Shown: positions 35,974-48,939, counted from the first letter of the stretch. The stretch is DNA of 64,000 bases from Straminergon stramineum (GCA_963920665.1 OY987269.1:20958501-21022500), one strand, 5' to 3'. Numbers and translations are program-made. The notes: generated from the sequence alone by a model not told the origin.

Positions 35974-36378
35974 GCTAAGGAACCGTCAAAAGCTAAAATA
36001 GAGATGGAAAATGAGGTAGTGGATGGATGAGCTCCAATCCAGTCCCAAAAGGGGAACGGATGAGAACATAATTCTGACTGGATCGGGGATGAACTGGATA
36101 TCAGGAGGACCAGAATAGGTCATGATTGGGTGACAGGGGTCCAACGACTATATAAGGGCTGGCCTGCCCAGTTGAACATCTTTTGCACTTTTGCCTGTCT
36201 TTGCACTCGCCACACTCTGAGCTCTTTGCTCTCGTCTGTGACTTAGCCACTTGTGTAGGATTTGTGTGAGAGTGTCTTTTTCGAGGGTTGTGTTGTTATT
36301 GCCATAGTTTTGATTTCCGGTTGAGATCAGAGAGAGAAAGTGAGGAACGGGACGTGCGGCTAGGAGAGGGTGAGGTCC
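35974..36378 (+). promoter_or_regulatory. Possible promoter/leader of the gag-like frame
   Basis: A TATATAAG box at 36149-36156 sits about 230 bases before the first ATG of the following frame, in DNA of clearly higher GC than the regions on either side. It could be part of an LTR, but I found no second matching copy. Confidence 0.3.
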
Positions 36379-38061
36379 ATGCCACAGCTCAAGAGAAGTA
36401 GAGGCAGACAAGCTAGTACGTCCTGAGTAGAGGTGAAGCTCCGGAAGGTGATTCCGGTCATTCCCTCTACTGAACTGGCAAAGTCCCAACTCATGGAAGA
36501 TTTGACTTCCATGGGTTGCTTGGGGTTTGCAAAGAAACCCTGGGGCTTTAGAGAAAAGTCAATGGTGAAGGAACTCCTAGGCAAGCTATTCAACGAGTTC
36601 GACAACACCTTGAGAGCAGTTCCGCATCTCTAGATGGAGGAGGTCTGGAGAGTGATGTATAATTTTCGGTCACGAGAATTGGCAATGGCAAACCGGAAGG
36701 ACGAGTTTGTCTAAGGCAAGTTCCAAGGTGCCGTCAACCCAAAAGACGGCTACGCTATAGAGGACTGCTTCAACGATCGCCAGCGCCGGCTTCTATAGTT
36801 CCTCGTTCCAATCTAGCATCCAGAAAAGCCAATGAGGGTTACGATTTCCCTCGTGAACACAATATTCAACGCCCTGAGAGGGGACCGGAAAGTCGATTGG
36901 GCCTGGATCATTTCCGATCTGGTCCTCCAGCTTGTAGGTAGAGTTGGAAACAATAGGGCCACTCCCGTATGTCCCTACCTCATCCATCTCTACCGTTCCC
37001 ATCAACTCCTGAGCGTTGCAAAGGAGAAGGTGTGGAGGGCTAAGGAAGTCCTCCTAAAGTATGGAGAATTGGAAACGGATGACGAAGTCGATTCCGGTTC
37101 CGACCCGGGAGATGAAAGCGAGTCAAAAGACGAGGAGTCGGCGATGCCGTTGATCAAGCGATAGAAGACGACTTCTCCTCACAAGCGAGGGACGCCACCC
37201 AGTCGCGATACATCGGCCCCGGAAGAGAGACCGGAAGTCAAGAAGACCGTATCAGAGGAATCGGATCCCGATGATTTGTTCAATCCTCTCATCAAAATCC
37301 TATGTGATGTGAGAGCGAATTGGGAATTGAAGAGAAGGATCCTGCTCGCAATCGGAAAGTTGGTAGGAGCACCGCCAGACAAAGAGCTACTGAAGAAGGT
37401 GGCAAGCTGCATCTCTGATCCGGTCGAAACCCGAAAACAGGAAGTGGAGATCCGTAGGCTGCTGGAGGAGGTGGATCGAGTGAAGGCAGAACTCCTTATG
37501 CTCAAGGAGAACTCTGCAGCCGCTCGTACGATGGCAAAGGAGGCTCAGAAAATGGTTGAGCAGGTGAAGGCCACATTCGGGGAGACCGGAATAGTCGCCA
37601 CCAAAGCCAAACTGTTTGATGAGAAGGTGCACGACAAGAAGAAGCCATCCGGTTCCCGGATGGTCTGGATTCTCACAAACTTTGCCGAATAGGTTTAAGC
37701 AGGAATGAAAGAGGTGTGGAAAGCAGTTGAGCGGATGGAAGAAAGTAGCCGGTTAGTATTAGGAGCTACTTGCTCTTGAGGGATTCACCTCTCGGACATT
37801 TCACTACTGAATTCGTTCCTGGATGCGGCGGCTCAAGAAGGGAAGGATGTCACCCCCAAGTCTCAAAGATCAGAGCGGAAGGCGACTCCGGTTGGCACGC
37901 CTGCAACCGCCATCGATTTGGATTCGACCCCTGGATCTGCAGAAGGCGACCCGGTTCCTAACCCTCATGAAGAGGAACGGAATCGGAACTTGAACGAGAT
38001 CTTAAAGCAGATGGAGTCAAGAACCGAGAGTGCCACCATTGGATCTCAAGTGGGTACGTAG
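36379..38061 (+). pseudogene. Decayed gag-like frame of a retroelement-like sequence
   Basis: From ATG 36379 one frame continues for 560 codons with internal stops at 36424 and 37777 (TGA), 36631, 36796, 36814, 37162 and 37690 (TAG) and 36712 and 37696 (TAA), ending at a TAG at 38059. No frameshift is seen. The first half is a mixed alpha-helical-looking region (SMGCLGFAKKPWGF, CPYLIHLYRSHQLL); a strongly acidic linker follows (ETDDEVDSGSDPGDESES), then a predicted coiled coil at about 37420-37600. Order and composition recall the gag-like ORFs of plant LTR elements or large non-autonomous derivatives. No protease, reverse transcriptase or integrase is present. The identification is tentative. 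Confidence 0.45.
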
Positions 38062-39299
38062 GATTGTAAATATTAGGAAGGGTAGGAACGGATTCGGATC
38101 CTGTTCCGATCCAGTTAGTAGTACGTAGGACCAAAAGTCTGGCCTGAGTTGCGGTGGAACTTTCACATGCTTTTATGCCTGTTTGTACTTTTAGGTTGTA
38201 TTTAAGTCAGTCCTTGTGGAGGGTACTGGGAGTCTTCTTTTTGAAAACTTCTTGTACCTTTGTATGCACTCTTGTGTTGTGTATCTCTCCCTAGCGTGGC
38301 AGTGTTGCATGGCGTGGAGTTAGGAAGGTGTAGGACTGATTGGTGAATCGATTTCTTCCCTTGGTGTGTGCATTTCCGATCCTTAGTGTATGTGAGTAGG
38401 TTGTGGAAGTGTTGGGAGTGGACTTCAATGCCTTAGCAAATCTAGAGTTTTGAGTTCCAGGTGACAAAGTCGTTGTTAGGCTAGGCAGATAGGGAGGGTA
38501 TCCTTAGTCGCGCTAGAACGCTTGGGTAGGAAATCTAGTTGAGTGTCCGATCTCCTGTGAGGTCTCACCACCTTAGTTGGTAAACAGAATAGCCCTAGTA
38601 GATATTGGAATGGACGAGTGCACTTATGACTACCTAACTTCGCACGGGTAGGAGGTAGCATCAAGGTCGTTGTAGTGTAGGAGGATCGTACGAGGGGTCT
38701 CTGTGTAACCTACAAACTGGATTGCTTTCCGGGTTGTTGTGAGGGATCAAACCGAGTCCGAGTTAGTTTAGGAGAAGAGGAGATAGGATAGTGGGCCTTC
38801 AGCTACTATAATCCACGGAAGGAGTGGTGGGCCTACCACTCACAAAATCAAGTGGCGACCCCTCTAATGGTCCGACAAAGGCAAAACTAAACCAAAATAG
38901 GAGTGAGGAGACATACAGACAGTCCGGAACGGATTGGTCCAGAGGAGTACGAGGACCAGAAGTGGTGCAGTCCTGAGACTGGGTTAAATTGGATCAACTG
39001 GAGATTTAGGGAACCAGAAGGGGATGAATCCAATCTGATACTATTTGGTGGTTGGTTGTTTCTGGTTTTAGATCTAGGACTGGGAGGAAGGTTTAGAGGT
39101 TAGTAAAGCTTACTCGCTTAATAAAGCTAAATACTTCACAGGATCTCGTAGGTTCGATCTTTAGAGTCACTTAGTTATGCTCTAGAGTGATTTTTGTGAG
39201 TATAACAGGGAATTTACTTGCTCTGTGCTCCGACACCAACCACTGTTGGTGATCTCTCTTCTTCCACCGATCACCCCTCCCTATTCACTGAAATTTTAC
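38062..39299. other. Non-coding remainder of the retroelement-like segment
   Basis: GC content stays high to about 39250. TGGCGACCCCTCTAATGG at 38853 resembles a plant retroelement primer-binding site, which would place an LTR just before it. No matching LTR pair or polymerase gene was found, so borders are unknown. Confidence 0.3.
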
Positions 39300-39329
39300 T
39301 CCCTACTTTTGGAGGCTAAACTTTATACA

Positions 39330-39490
39330 AAGAAAACCATGGGGGTTCAAGGTTCACCCGTGGGGTAGTTTTAATACACAACTAAGACTCTTAAACTCAT
39401 GGGGGGTTCAAAATTTTGTTGTGGTTTCCACTTTTAACACACAACTAAGACTCTTTGATTCTTGGGGGTTCAAAGCTTCGCCATCGTAAC
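39330..39490. repeat. Minisatellite of about 70-80 bp, two to three copies
   Basis: TTTTAACACACAACTAAGACTC, GGGGGTTCAAAGCTTCGCC and close variants alternate. The same unit occurs at 41735-41940. Both arrays are followed by GGACCCACTA(A)CCCTCACAC. Confidence 0.7.
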
Positions 39491-41734
39491 AGGACCCACT
39501 AACCCTCACACTCTCTTGGCTCCCTTTAGGGACCAGCAATCCCAAAACTAGTTAAATTTCGCTCAATTGCTACATAATTTCTTCATGCCCTCAATGTTAA
39601 ATTCAAAAAAATCTTTCAAAAATGAACATTTGGCTAATTTCACTGAAGCAGTTCTAGAATCACTGCTAGGGACCACTACGTTAATCTTGGAGGACAAAAA
39701 AAGACACTTGACATCCAATGGTTAATTACATGGGATTAACACAACAAACTTGATCTAAAGGCCCCCCAAAGCGGCATCGCCAGATCATATGGGGGGTTAC
39801 TCTAGGGTTAGTATAAAGACAAGACACGACGGGGGATGTGAGTGCCAAATTACCCATCCTTAGTAATTCGCGAACACAACCAGGGTCTGGGTTTCAACTA
39901 AGTGACTCCTACTTTTGGGTGTCTAAACGTGGTCCACTATGCCTTCCAAGCAATGGATCTTTTTACTAAGTGCCTAAGTGACCCCCAATTGCAAGATTCG
40001 CTTAAGCTACTTCCAATGCTTTAACCGAATGGATGGCCCGCTGGATGATTTGGGTGGGACCCAACCCCAGGAAGAACTATCCTAATAACCCTCTAGTTCA
40101 TCTCATTCCATTTTCAAAAATATAAGACTCGACCTTATCCGACCTTCCTAGCCAAAGTTATGGTCGGATGAAGTTTGACCTCTACTTGGTTCCTCAAACT
40201 TCATCCATCAATTACACGTAGTTCCCCAATTCAGAAAGATCCTAAATTTTGTGGGATGGTTCACAAGGATTTCCCCTACCCATATCTGGAATTATATCCT
40301 GATCGGGGATTTCTACTGAATTTTCATCCAAGCCTTACCCAAACTTCATCCGCTAATTTCTCCTAACCTACAACTCGGAATTGACTTTTTCCTTCAGCCC
40401 TGGAACTTAGGTGGGAGCCTCCTTCTAATGTGTTTAATTCCCTATCTAACCCGGAGTTTGTCTATTCTTCATCCACCTCGATCCTAAACTTCATTTGGCC
40501 ATAACTTTCTCCATTTTTGCCCGATTTGGGTGTGCTTTAGGGTTTTGGAAAGCCACGACCTTCTTCTCTAAGCTTTTGGCACTGGAAATGACCTGACCCA
40601 CGGTCCTAAGGGTCTGTCTTGGGGGTAGGCCTCGGCCCAAGCTACTAAACTCTAGTTAGAGACCTAGGGAAAGTTTGGAGAGATCTTCACTCATACCTCG
40701 GGACTTAAGTCGTTGACCGCACCACCCGGAAGCTCTACCTCCTCCGCCATGAACTCCCATGCCGTGAGACAACGAATCACCGTTTTAATCATAAAATAAA
40801 TTGGTACAAGGGTTTAGCTTCCGATTTCTCTCCCTATTTCTTTCTTCCTCCCCTCTTTTCTTTCCTCCCACACTCTAAGGTGGCCCACCTAACCCCGATC
40901 TTCCTACTACGCTAATCCTAAGTACGCGTCATCCCCTCCGCCAAGTTGAGCTACTTCTTACGTCCTACACTTACGTCTCACACTTAATCTTGGGGTGATT
41001 ACTTACTTCTAATCCAAGGGCTTAAGTGAGCCTTGAGGATTCTCCCCTCCTACCTTATCTACCTCCACTCCGCACCTTCAAATTGTCCTTCTCTCTCATC
41101 ACTTTCTTATTCTTTTATTCGTTTGCTTGTTGCCTCAATGGTGGTTTGCAGGAGACGAGGAGTTGGATTCCCCGCCCCGACGGTTTGCTTAGCGTAGATG
41201 ATTGTGTTGTGGGCCTTCCTCTCTCTTCTTTTCAGTTTTAGATTGCATCTTTTCTTGTACCCTTCGGTCTTGGACAGACCCAAATCCACCACCCCTTCCC
41301 CCTAGTGCTAGCCAGTAATCAGCTTGTATCGGAACCCCACAACACTTGACCCCCAGAGCCCACCCTAGTACCCGGCCCCTTCCCGAACCCTGACCCGCTT
41401 GTACGAGAACCCCAATACCCGGCCTATGCCAGAACCCACAGCGTCCGACCCCCTGCCTTACTCGGTTGTTGGGGCTGCCAGGGGTGTAGGTGGACTGATG
41501 TTGGATTGCTCTCTTTTCCTATCTTGGGCTCTAAAAAAAGAAGGGTAGAAGGTCGTGGTTTTGCTATTGGGTGGTGGGTTAGGTTTGCTTGGGAGAAGGC
41601 ATTACTCTACTTATCACTAATTGTTTCCTACACCAACCTCGATCCCTAGTTCCTATCGTTTCTTTTTCGGACCTAAACCTTAGTTTGTTCCCCTCGTGTT
41701 TTGGGAACTAAACCTTGTGGGGAGAGGGGCCATG
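39491..41734. other. Non-coding repeat-derived DNA
   Basis: Shares with the DNA around 42085 the string AAAGCGGCATCGCCAG followed by CATATGGGGGGTT and CTCTAGGGTTAGTA (here near 39768). No coding frame with family features. It reads as old transposon internal sequence. Confidence 0.4.
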
Positions 41735-41940
41735 TGGTCCCACTGTTCCCTCGTGAGGTGGTTTTAACGCACTACTAATACTTTCCACCCCAAGAGGGTT
41801 CAAAGCTTCGCCGTTGTTTTCCCCTTTTAACGCATTGTTAAGACTTTTCACCCTAGCGGGGTCAAAGCTTTGCCATCGTTCCCCCCTTTTTAACACACTG
41901 CTAAGACTTCTTCACCCCTAAGGGGTTTAAAGCTTCGCCG
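41735..41940. repeat. Minisatellite, second array
   Basis: Three units of about 70 bases with GGGTTCAAAGCTTCGCCGT, TTTTAACGCACT and CTAAGACTTTTCACCC-type blocks, matching the array at 39330-39490. Confidence 0.7.
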
Positions 41941-42249
41941 TATGGGCGGGACCCACTACCCTCACACCCTCGTTTCTCTCAACAAGTAACGACACGTCAC
42001 CAATTAGGGGCGAGGACAAAAGACAAAAAAATCACCTTGGTCACTCAAAGACTAGTGCCAAGGGTTTAGTAACATCAACAACTCGCACTACAGGCCCTCC
42101 AAAGCGGCATCGCTAGTCATATGGGGGGTTGCTCTAGGGTTAGTACAATGACAAGACAAAGAGGGTGGCCAGAAGGGACCCACCAAAGTAAACGTACACA
42201 AGTTCTAGTAACAAGGTAAGGTAAACAAACTTCCAAGCTCAAGCTTGGA

Positions 42250-43735
42250 AGGGTTAGTGCCACACTCAATCAAAAAGAGAAGTCAAGGGACCCACAAAAG
42301 ACCTTGCAAGCTCCAAAAACAACAATAATGGCCAAAAGTGGCCAAAAAACACCGTTGCAAGGTTTGTGGCTAAAATGCCACAATTCCAACATCAATTGGA
42401 CCCAACGGACCCAATTACACAAAAAGGGGGTTGTGAGAGAAGAGAAGGGGTGCTCTTTTATATTCTTTCCCAATCACCCACTTCTCCACGTTCATTTAAG
42501 TTAACCTTATCTTCTTGGATTTTCATCCAAAACTCAAGGTTTTCATTCTATGCTAGCCCACTAAGCTAACTTTTGAAGATTAACTCCAAATCGCAAACGG
42601 ATTGCGCCATTGGCTTCAGAAGGCCATTTTTAGCCTATAACAAAAACCCTCCCCCTTTTCTATCTTTGAAATCACAACGGAACCTAGCGCCAACTTAACG
42701 CCAAAAACTAAGAAAAATCCCAACTTTTGGGGGTTGACTTTTCTAGACAAAGTAACTAGCCTAGGCTCCTAAGTAGGTATAGGGGAGTGAGAAAAGACCT
42801 ATCTTGCACTCCATTCCTCTTTTGTATGCTCCCACTCCGCTGATCAAACCCGTTGTGGACTTTAATTTCCATTAATTGTCGGGGAATGTTGCAAGTTCGG
42901 ATACTTCTGACTATCGGAATGTCATGAAACTTGTTGGGGCAACTTATTAACATAAATGAAGCTATGCTAATTTCTAGTGGGAATTTACCGCCACCTAGGG
43001 AATTTACAGGGATTTCCCATCGTAGGTTTTGGTAGTTGACCGTCCGGAAAGACATCCCCTGACTGTCAAAAAATTCCAAAACTTTTCGTGGAACCTCCCA
43101 TGGGATCCTACGACACATGTGTAGGCTCATATTTTTGCTCTACACATCGGCCCAGGGGGGACAATTTCCACCTCCTCGTTGAATTATCAGTCGCCGGGGA
43201 ATCTTCTACACCGGGGGGAATCTTGGCAAACTGACTTCGCGGTTGGTTCCAGGGCATGGTTTTAACCTTGAATCACCCTCTTTGGACCTTAGATTCCTCC
43301 ATGGCCCCGCCTTGATATTTTCGACATCTACAAATCAACAATTTGGAATTCTGCTATTTCATTAGTGGAATGGGGAAACTAGAACCTATCTTCGGGAATT
43401 GATTCCTATATCTCACCAAGGTTCCCTCGACCAAATCTAGCCTAGAGATGTCTATCCCATGTGGGGGGTTCAGCCTGATACGCCCATCACTCATATTTAA
43501 CCCATTTGCCACAATTAGTTGGGTTCTAACCGATTTACAACCCGAGGCTAGGCCATTCTAGCTACAACATTCTCAAACTAGACCAAATACTATATTGAAA
43601 TGTGACATTCCTATTTTGGTTCTACACTCTTTTTAGGGTTTTTTGTATAATAAAGTGCAATTAAAATGACAAAATACGAAAAAAAGAAAGAGTGAGCCTC
43701 TAGTGATGAATTGGGGGCTCACATGGGACCAAGGA
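42250..43735. repeat. 1.5-kb direct repeat, copy 1
   Basis: Matches 43800-45175 in the same orientation: GCCACAATTCCAACAT at 42377 and 43929, ACACATGTGTAGGCTCATAT at 43113 and 44556, and CCTATTTTGGTTCTACACTC at 43610 and 45053. The offset falls from 1552 to 1443 because copy 2 lacks about 109 bases. Both copies end near GGGGGCTCACA. No coding capacity. They may be a tandem duplication or old LTRs. Confidence 0.75.
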
Positions 43736-43799
43736 CCCCCTAGAGAATACACGAAACCACAACCTCTAACAATACAATAAAAGTGAACTCTTAAGCTTC

Positions 43800-45175
43800 A
43801 AAGGCTTGGGAAAGTTAGTACACAATTAAGGTGCAAGGGACCTACAAAGACCTCATGAAGCTTGAAAAAGAACAACAACAATCAAAAAGTGCCCAATAAA
43901 TACCGTTCCAAGATTTATAGCTAAAAATGCCACAATTCCAACATAAATTGGACCCAATGAACCCAATGGACCCAAATACACATAATGGGGGTGGTGAGAG
44001 AGGAGAAGGGGTGCCCTTTTATACTCTTTCCGTGCACCCACCTCCTTTCATTCATCTAAGGTAACCCTATCTTTTTGGATTTTCATCCTCATCTTCATCC
44101 TCAAGGGTTTTCATCTTATGTTGGTCTGTAAACCTAACTTTGGGAGATTAACTCCAAATCACAAACGAATTGTGCCGTTGGCTTCAAAAGGCCATTCTTT
44201 TGTCGAATGACTCCTCAACCCTTTCCCTAACTCCAAATCTCAACGAAACCTAGCGCCAACTTAACGCCAAAATCGGGCAAAAATCCAACTTTTGGAGTTT
44301 GACTTTTTTGGCAAAAGTAACTAGCCTAGGCCCTTAAGTGGATATGGGAGAGTAAGAATAGACCTATCTTGGGCCTTATTCCGCTTCCGTATGCTCCCGC
44401 TCCGCTAGTCAACTCCACCGTGAACTTTAATTTTTGTTGGTTGCCGAGGAATCTTCTAGGTTCGCATACTTCTGACTATCGGAATGTCTTGAAACTTGTC
44501 GGGGAGGCTCATTAACATAAGAGAAGTTATTATGATTTTTAGTGAGATTTTACCAACACATGTGTAGGCTCATATTTTTACTCTACACATTGTCGTAGGA
44601 GGGAGAAAATTCACCCCCTCATTTAATTATTGGTCGCTAGAGAATCTTTCACATTGGAGGGAATCTCAACAAATCAACTTCGCCGTTGAGTCCCAGGCGT
44701 GGTCTTAACCTGCAGTCACCTTCCTTCGGCCATAGATTCCTCCATGGTCCTGTTTTGATACTTTTAACACTTGCAAGCCAACAATTGGGGTTCTGCTATT
44801 TCATTGATGGAATAGGGAAATTTGAACCTATCTCCGGGAACTAACCTAAATGCCTCACTAGGGTTCCCTCAAACAATATTAGCTTAGAAATGTCTCTCCC
44901 ATGTGGAGTTTTGAGCCTGGTGTGCTCATAACACATAATCTACCTCTTTACCATAATTAGTCGGGTTCTAATCTATTTACAAGTCGTGGTTGGGGGTATT
45001 CTAGTTATAATATTCTAATTAAAGACCAAATAGTATATTGGTATGTATCACACCTATTTTGGTTCTACACTCTTTTTTCGGCTTTTTATATATAAAACTA
45101 CACTCAAAATAACAAAATACGAAGAAGAAAAAAAGGGAGTCCCTAGTGACAAAATGGGGGCTCACACCAAATAAG
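43800..45175. repeat. 1.4-kb direct repeat, copy 2
   Basis: Second copy of the repeat at 42250-43735, diverged by point changes and small indels and lacking about 109 bases at the equivalent of 42990-43110. Confidence 0.75.
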
Positions 45176-45214
45176 CTCAAAACAAGGGAGAGGGGGAAAC
45201 GAAAAAAATTCAAA

Positions 45215-46247
45215 AATTTGATTTATGTTTGTCCATGGAAAGCTTTGATGCATTTCATTTTAATTTTTTATCAGAAAATTATAGACAATCCTATTTTCCG
45301 GGGGATTAGAGCATCTTCTTAAAAAAATAATTAGTAGGATTCATTTTTTAATGCAATTTTTACAATTAAAAAAAAATTTCACATGGTTTAATTTGTTTGC
45401 TACAACAATCTCACCTTTGGGATTAGTGCATTTTAATTCCCTCTTAGAGATATTAATAATTTAGATTTCTTTCTATCTTGTGCCTGCTTCTACTTCCCAA
45501 TTTTTTAAAGAATAAAAATTAAATGTTTTTTGTCTTTCCTTTTTTCTCCTAGACTCTCAACTCAATTCTCCGCAATAAAGGTTTGAGGCTCAAAACTTTG
45601 TAGTGTAAAAAATTTAAGATAAGAAGGTTCAAAGTCAAATAATCTAGTCATGCAATGTCTTGAAAAACTTGTTTTCTTTACTTTAAACACAAATTATCTT
45701 GCAATCTATGTGGTCAAAATTTCTGAAATTTTTTCCACACATTCTCATACTAATTAGGTAAAATATTCTATGGTTAGATGTACATAAAATATAATTTTTA
45801 ATTTTTTTACTCTTTGCTATAGAAATGGCAGTTTTGAGTGTTTTTTGCAAAAAAAAGGCCTTGGTCCTCTAGGGTTAAATGAAATTACAGAGGGGGGGAG
45901 GTGGATTTTTTTTCTAAAATGTCAATTCAACATTTTAACATAAAAAATTTCAAATCAAAATCTATTGTACAAAAAAATTTAACTCAGAGGATTCAAAGCC
46001 AAATAATCTAGTTAGAATAGGAGCAAAAAAACTATTTTTCTTCATTGTTAAATGCTTATATCTTATAATAGATAAAATCAAAGTTGAAGAAATTTCTTCT
46101 TGATATTTTCATGCTAGTCTAGTATAAGATCCAGTAATAGAAGATGCAAAAAAACAAAATATTCAAAGTTTTAATTATTTGCATTAAAAATGGTAGTTTT
46201 GAGTGTTTTTTGACAAAACAAAATGTTCTAGCAACTTTAGGGGTTAA
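45215..46247. mobile_element. Two truncated relatives of the TTAA-flanked family
   Basis: 45230-45880 and about 45950-46247 follow the right half of copy A (TTTCTGAAATTTTTTCCAC, ATGGCAGTTTTGAGTG) and end CTCTAGGGTTAA and CTTTAGGGGTTAA. Left ends are missing or unrecognisable. Confidence 0.55.
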
Positions 46248-46454
46248 GTAACTAGGGGAAAAAATCCATATTAATTGATTTGATTTATTTTAAATCCAAC
46301 TTGGAATGCAAAATCTTCAAGGCTTTGGATTTTCTTAAATATGAATTGAAATTCAAGTCAAACCCTTGAAGACTAAGAAATTTTCCAAATTTTCCAAATT
46401 TTCATGATTTATTATAAAATACAACTTAGTTCAAGAATATTTTAATGATTAATT

Positions 46455-47560
46455 TTAACCCCTAAAGGACTAAAGTGTGTTTTTTGGCAACATAACTTTT
46501 TTGAGAAGGTACGTGTAACTAGAAATTTCCATATTTTTGGCCCAAACTTTAATAGAAGGTGTAGATGTGGAATATTGTGTTCTTTTTAAACACATGGACG
46601 ATTTCCATTGCAAACGGAAACAATACAACAAACCAAAGGCCAAGACCCTAGCGAAAACATTTTTTCATTTTCAAACAATTATAGACCAGGCTCAGCACCT
46701 ACTCAGCCAATGAGCCACAACCAAGGCTGAGGAATATCTTACATGTGCACTAACTTTCAGGGCATTTGGAAATATGAGTCAAAAGTTATGGCCTAACATG
46801 TAGTTTGTTTCTCAACTCGGGTAATCTGGGTAGATTTGAAAAAATCAATTCCTTCAAAAATAAAAATTTGAAATTAGTTTTCTAGATTTATATAGAAATA
46901 GAAAGCTTTGAATCATTCCATTTTGATCAATGAGTCAAAAGTTATGAAATGTTTTAGTTTGTGGGCAAGTATGGATTCTCTACTCTAAAATAAACTTTGA
47001 AGTCCTTTATTTAACTCAATTTTATAAAAAAATTGAAAAAAATAAAAACATTAGATGGAGATTGTTTATTACAACATTACAACCATCGGTATTAGGATTT
47101 TGCAATTCCATTAATAAATTTTTAACAATTTAGTGTTTTGAATCATTCTCTATATTTTTCTACTTACTATTTTTTTCCTATATGTTGCACAATTCAAAAT
47201 GATCTGAAAATTTTCAAGCATGTAGCCAACTTGCATTGAAGAATGAATCTAAAGAAGCACCACCATTTTGAACATTTTTTCATACAAATGTGACCCTGTG
47301 AAGTGCAGCTGCCCGTTTTTTCACAAGGCCCCCAAAAGTATTTTTGTCACTTCAAATGCTAATATCTTGCAATCTACATGGTAGAATTTTCTGAATTTTT
47401 TCCACATCTTCTCAACTATTGTACTACAAGATCCTACAGTTACATGTGCCCAAAATGATATTTTTCAAAAATTTGGTACTTGTATTAGAAACGTGATTAG
47501 AAATGGCAATTTTTGAGGATTTTTGGTGATAACATAGTCAAGGATTTGTCTAAAAAGCTT
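46455..47560 (+). mobile_element. TTAA-flanked element, copy C, with internal insertion
   Basis: Starts TTAACCCCTAAAGGAC and carries the shared GTGAAGTGCAGCTGCCCG landmark at 47298. Compared with copy E it has about 165 extra bases at 46571-46735, flanked by GGAATAT on both sides. The right end is decayed (GGTGATAACATAGTCAAGG, then no AGGGGTTAA). Confidence 0.65.
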
Positions 47561-47904
47561 ATTAGAAAATACTTCATATTAAAAAGATTTTTTGTGCTAT
47601 AATTTCACCTACACAATCTTTGCAAGGTGGGTACATCCAAAACCATTACTTTCTAATATTGTAACTATTTATTATTATTAGACCAGTCAAATTTTCATAT
47701 TTTCTTATTGTCATGTGATTGGAGGTTCCAACACACTAAAGACTGTGACATTTGGACCCCACATGCAAAAGTTATGAAGGGTCAAAAAAACTTTGGTAGT
47801 TGTTCTAAAATCATTTCTTCCATATACATAAAAATTGATATTGGAGATGTACCCAAAGTGACAATGGTGGTTTTAGGCAAGGTGTGATTTGGGGTGTACC
47901 CACA

Positions 47905-48497
47905 TTAACTCCTAAAGGACCAAGGTCTTTTTTTTTTTGTCAAAAACCACTCAAAACTACCACTTTTGTTGTGTTCATCCAATAGAATAAAACATATATT
48001 TTTTTTTGGAATTTAACCATAGGATCTTATACTTCAATTTTTTAAGATTGCAAGGTAAAATTTTTATCAAATTTGACCATAGAGATCAGAAGATATTAGC
48101 ATTCCAAGTTGGACAAAAAGTTCTTTTTTTCAAGAAGTTGCTTAGATTGCCCGAAAAAACAAGATTGTCCATAACTTTCTCTTTACTAGTCCAAATAGAA
48201 TGAATCAAGGCTTCACATGGAGATAAAAATATAATATTTTAGAAAAAATAATGAAAAAAAAATTATGACATTTTGTGATTTTTTTTGGTTGCCCATCAAC
48301 CTCCATGTTTGGCTTATTGTGCCATAACTTTTGTTCCCCATGCACCAATTGAAATAAAAATTTATATATCCATGAAGCTCTTGCAAAACCACACGTTCTC
48401 AAAAAGTTTCAAATACATTCACTACAAATTGAAACAATAAGAACCTACCTAGACCCAAATTGTCCCCCGAGGAAACAAATGGTCCTTTAGGGGTTAA
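47905..48497. mobile_element. TTAA-flanked element, 593 bp, 18-base terminal repeats
   Basis: Left end TTAACTCCTAAAGGACCA, right end TGGTCCTTTAGGGGTTAA: inverted repeats with one mismatch. No coding capacity. It shares only its ends and parts of its left side with the 930-bp family, so it is a separate subfamily. Confidence 0.7.
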
Positions 48498-48715
48498 CCC
48501 TTCAACCTTGCCAAGGACATTTTTTGCCCAATGGATGACAAAGAATCTTCCTACATAGGATAGGAGTGCAATTGTTCATCCTTGGAATTATGTGCAAAAA
48601 GGAGAAATCTTGCACAAAAGTTTAACCTCCAATAAATATTTTTGATTTTTTTAATAGTAGATGATATCACATGGTTCCAAAAGCGATGGTATCCACAGTC
48701 AACAATCCATCCTTC
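48494..48715 (+). mobile_element. Fragment of a further TTAA-flanked subfamily
   Basis: Begins at the TTAA that ends the previous element. It matches 59185-59400: GATGACAAAGAATCTTCC with GATGACAAGGAATTCTCA, and GTAGATGATATCACATGGTT with GTAGATGATGTCACACGGTT. The right end was not found. Confidence 0.5.
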
Positions 48716-48939
48716 AAGGGTTTAAAGCCATGTCATCACCTTAGTTACTATAAAGAGACTCATTAATAAATTTGTCAAATGTGAAGAAACCTAGCTATTG
48801 TTGTGCTTCAAATCCTTCCTTCTTGACCTGGAACCTGAAGAAACCTACCTGTGGTTTTTTGGTGTAAAATTAGCTTTTGTTTCCATGTGTTGATGTTGTT
48901 CTTGCTGTCTCCTCCAGGATTTCTGCCCTCAACTTTCCA
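48716..48939. other. Non-coding DNA
   Basis: Nothing recognised. Confidence 0.3.

Noticed and set aside
38853..38870. Primer-binding-site-like TGGCGACCCCTCTAATGG as proof of an LTR element
   Set aside because: The string is suggestive, but no LTR pair, polypurine tract or polymerase gene could be matched to it, so no element borders are claimed.
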